DNA from: DASZXJ01 sp035545895
GTDB lineage: Bacteria; Planctomycetota; Phycisphaerae; Tepidisphaerales; Tepidisphaeraceae
Direction: 5' to 3'
DNA: 23,967 nucleotides
Assembly: GCA_035545895.1 (NCBI GenBank)
Contig: DASZXJ010000107.1
Location: forward strand, 1-23,967
The number at the start of each line of letters is the position of its first letter. Position 1 is the stretch's first letter. Made by a program: the position numbers and the translations under genes. The notes beneath the pieces are model-generated. The model was not told the DNA's origin and ran no database searches. It worked only from the letters and a program-made list of their open reading frames with translations. This document shows, piece by piece, positions 22,066 through 23,967 of the stretch.

Positions 22066-22176
22066 GCCCGGTCGATTTCGTGCAAAGAGATATTTTTCAG
22101 CCCGTTTCGCTGGACAGGCGGGCTTATTGCGTATACTGCTGTCACTCCCGTTGGGAACCGGGAATGGTAGTCTGCT
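22066..22176 (+). promoter_or_regulatory. Spacer with weak hairpin and possible amt promoter
   Basis: A 6-bp stem, AGCCCG (22099-22104) with CGGGCT (22119-22124), could be a weak terminator but is not followed by a T run. TATACT at 22132-22137 is a good -10 box, but the best -35 candidate (TGGACA, 22111-22116) is only 15 bp away. No sigma-54 site with correct GG/GC spacing was found. Confidence 0.3.
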
Positions 22177-23874
22177 ATGTCCTCATCAATTCGGATCGGG
22201 CGTGTGCTGCCGGGCGTTTTCTTTTTAACGCTCTTGATTGCCGTCGCAGATCTATCCGCCCAGGCAATTCCCGACCCCAACGGCGCGTTCTCGACCACTC
22301 CAACTGCCGTTTCCGTGCCCAACTACACCGTGCCCGCTCCTGGTCCGGCTAACGACGCCGAGTGGAATAAACCCGAAGCACTCGCGAAGAACCTCCAGGC
22401 GGTCGCCCGGCAAACCAGTTCCAACTATTACTCCATCAATTTCATCTGGGTGCTCGGTGCCGCATTTCTGGTGATGTTCATGCAGGCGGGATTCGCGTTG
22501 ATCGAGACCGGCCTTTGCCGTGCGAAAAACGCCGCCCACAGCATGAGCCTGAATTTTCTCATCTATGCAATCGGCATAACCGGCTTCTTTATCTGCGGCT
22601 TTGCGTTCATGTGCGGCGGAGTCAACGGCACGAGTATTGGGGGCCCCGCCTCGTTAGGCGGACTGCCCACGCTCGATCAAATGGTCACGGTTGGAGACGG
22701 CTGGGGAATTCTCGGCAAAACGGGTTTCTTCCTCAGCGGCAGCGCCTACGATGCGCGGGTGGCTGTCTGGTTCCTGTTCATGATGGTTTTCATGGATACC
22801 ACCGCCACAATCCCGACCGGCGCGTGCGCGGAACGACTGAGCTTCAAGAGCTTCTTTTTGTTCAGCCTGTTCATCGGCATGTTTACTTTTCCGGTCTTTG
22901 CCTGCTGGGTCTGGGGAGGCGGATGGCTGGCGCAACTCGGTCCAAAACTCGCCATGGCGCACGGAGCAGTTGACTTTGCCGGCGCGGGCGTTGTCCATCT
23001 GCAAGGTGGGGTCATTGCGCTCGTGCTCACCTCCATGCTCGGCCCGCGCATCGGAAAATACGACAGCAAGGGAAACCCGCAACCGATCATCGGCCACGAC
23101 GTGCCGATGGTGCTGCTCGGCACGCTCATTCTCGCGTTCGGATGGTTTGGCATGAATTGCGGAAACGCACTGGGCGCCAGCGATGGACGCATTGCGATCA
23201 TCGCGGTCAACACCGCCCTTTCCTCGGGCGCTGCCACGTTGACCGCATGCCTGCTGGTCTGGTGCTTCCTGGGCAAACCCGATCCTTCACTGACCAGCAA
23301 CGGCATGCTCGCGGGATTGGTCGCGATCAGCGGACCCTGCGCATTCGTCTCTCCCGCTTCGGCGTTTCTGATCGGCATCGTCGCGGGCATTCTCGTGATT
23401 ACCGGCATCTTCGTCATTGAAAAGGCCGGCATCGACGATGCGGTCGGCGCCGTGAGCGTGCATGGGATCAACGGGCTCTGGGGCTTGATCGCCTTGGGAC
23501 TCCTTGCCGATGGAACTTATGGAGCCGGTTGGAACGGTTGCCATCTGTTTCGCCTCACGGATGGCTCGCTTGGATATTTCAATGACGTCGCCAAAGCCCC
23601 CGCAGGGGCGATTGAAATGGGAATCACCGGATTGTTCTATGGCAACGGCAAACAACTGGTTGTCGAGCTGATCCTCGCCGCGGTGGCAATCATTTGGAAC
23701 GCCGCAATGGCGGCCATCATTTTCGGAATCGTCGGCAAGGCGACCCGCTCAAATCGCGTCTCGCCCGAAGTCGAAATTGCCGGCCTGGATATCCCGGAAA
23801 TGGGCGCGCCCGGCTATCCCGATTTCATCAACGCCGTCGCACCAGAACAAGTCCAGCCATCCGAATATCAATGA
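22177..23874 (+). CDS. amt: Ammonium transporter (Amt family)
   Basis: A 565-aa transporter for ammonium uptake, longer than the usual 400-450. An N-terminal signal-like segment (about 8-29) and a roughly 50-residue Pro/Thr/Asn-rich region precede the 11-helix core, which begins INFIWVLGAAFLVMFMQAGF. Key residues of the AmtB pore are recognisable: D266 (VDFAG), the twin histidines H274 (GVVHLQGG) and H429 (VSVHGINGLWG), and FALIETGLCRAKNA. An insertion (about 150-190) follows the GFAFMCGG segment. The C-terminal tail ends EQVQPSEYQ. No GlnK/PII gene is downstream before the window ends. Confidence 0.95.
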   Translation: MSSSIRIGRVLPGVFFLTLLIAVADLSAQAIPDPNGAFSTTPTAVSVPNYTVPAPGPANDAEWNKPEALAKNLQAVARQTSSNYYSINFIWVLGAAFLVMFMQAGFALIETGLCRAKNAAHSMSLNFLIYAIGITGFFICGFAFMCGGVNGTSIGGPASLGGLPTLDQMVTVGDGWGILGKTGFFLSGSAYDARVAVWFLFMMVFMDTTATIPTGACAERLSFKSFFLFSLFIGMFTFPVFACWVWGGGWLAQLGPKLAMAHGAVDFAGAGVVHLQGGVIALVLTSMLGPRIGKYDSKGNPQPIIGHDVPMVLLGTLILAFGWFGMNCGNALGASDGRIAIIAVNTALSSGAATLTACLLVWCFLGKPDPSLTSNGMLAGLVAISGPCAFVSPASAFLIGIVAGILVITGIFVIEKAGIDDAVGAVSVHGINGLWGLIALGLLADGTYGAGWNGCHLFRLTDGSLGYFNDVAKAPAGAIEMGITGLFYGNGKQLVVELILAAVAIIWNAAMAAIIFGIVGKATRSNRVSPEVEIAGLDIPEMGAPGYPDFINAVAPEQVQPSEYQ

Positions 23875-23880
23875 TTTCAC

Positions 23881-23903
23881 TTTTGATTTGCGATTTGCGA
23901 TTG
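23881..23903 (+). repeat. AT-rich repeat, GATTTGCGATTTG family (half element)
   Basis: TTTTGATTTGCGATTTGCGA followed by TTG matches the left arm of the repeats at 8270 and 10459. No complementary right arm follows, so this is a half copy, 8 bp after the amt stop. Confidence 0.75.
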
Positions 23904-23919
23904 AAAAAGACATTTTAGC

Positions 23920-23941
23920 CCCGCCGCTTGCGGCGGGTTTT
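23920..23941 (+). terminator. Intrinsic terminator after amt (REP-like hairpin)
   Basis: CCCGCCGC and GCGGCGGG (23920-23937) form a perfect palindrome followed by four T. It is the likely end of the amt transcript. The same palindrome begins again in inverted orientation at 23951. Confidence 0.75.
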
Positions 23942-23948
23942 CGACCGC

Positions 23949-23967
23949 CAAACCCGCCGCAAGCGGC
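23949..23967 (-). repeat. Second GC palindrome, inverted and cut by the window edge
   Basis: CAAACCCGCCGCAAGCGGC is the reverse complement of the preceding terminator's right side, and continues past the window. The two copies make an inverted REP-like pair with a 13-bp spacer. Confidence 0.65.

Noticed and set aside
22105..22135. Possible sigma-54 promoter for amt
   Set aside because: TGG and TTGC elements are present, but the distance between GG and GC is 15 rather than 10 bases.

Overview
The window looks like chromosomal DNA from a GC-rich bacterium, most probably a planctomycete (possibly class Phycisphaerae). This is inferred from the style of the housekeeping proteins, the AT-rich inverted repeats in spacers, and the mix of short membrane genes. 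No database search was possible, so the taxonomy is tentative.

Layout. (1) 1-1600: the 3' end of a 23S rRNA gene, a spacer with an inverted repeat and a GAAA-capped hairpin, a complete 5S rRNA and its terminator. A two-gene cassette follows: a small nucleotidyltransferase and a 66-aa partner. It is closed by a second copy of the 3' half of the 5S gene plus a diverged copy of its terminator. (2) 1776-5150: truD, two small membrane-protein genes on the minus strand, an orphan Flp-type pilin too short for most gene finders, and two minus-strand genes of unknown function. (3) 5244-10441: an F-type ATP synthase operon (atpZ-like, atpI-like, atpB, E, F, H, A). It ends after atpA; gamma, beta and epsilon genes are not here. 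The three spacers from atpB to atpH carry hairpins, including a textbook intrinsic terminator between atpE and atpF, and atpB has a histidine-rich insertion containing a perfect palindrome. (4) 10541-15204: a transglutaminase-like exported protein and a GT9 glycosyltransferase (minus), divergent from a large polytopic membrane protein (plus). (5) 15211-20253: mnmA, a CLC chloride channel with CBS domains, a RbsD/FucU-type mutarotase, a 217-bp unit bounded by inverted REP palindromes holding a transposase remnant, and serS. (6) 20336-23967: a translationally coupled histidine kinase/response regulator pair, an ammonium transporter, and a terminator/REP cluster at the right edge.

The two-component pair lies just upstream of the transporter in the same direction, so they may be functionally linked. 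Otherwise the window is mainly translation and RNA modification (rRNA, truD, mnmA, serS) and energy metabolism (atp). The most unusual parts are the 5S-bounded nucleotidyltransferase cassette, the hairpin-studded and truncated atp operon, and GC-rich palindromes lying inside housekeeping coding sequences (atpB, mnmA).
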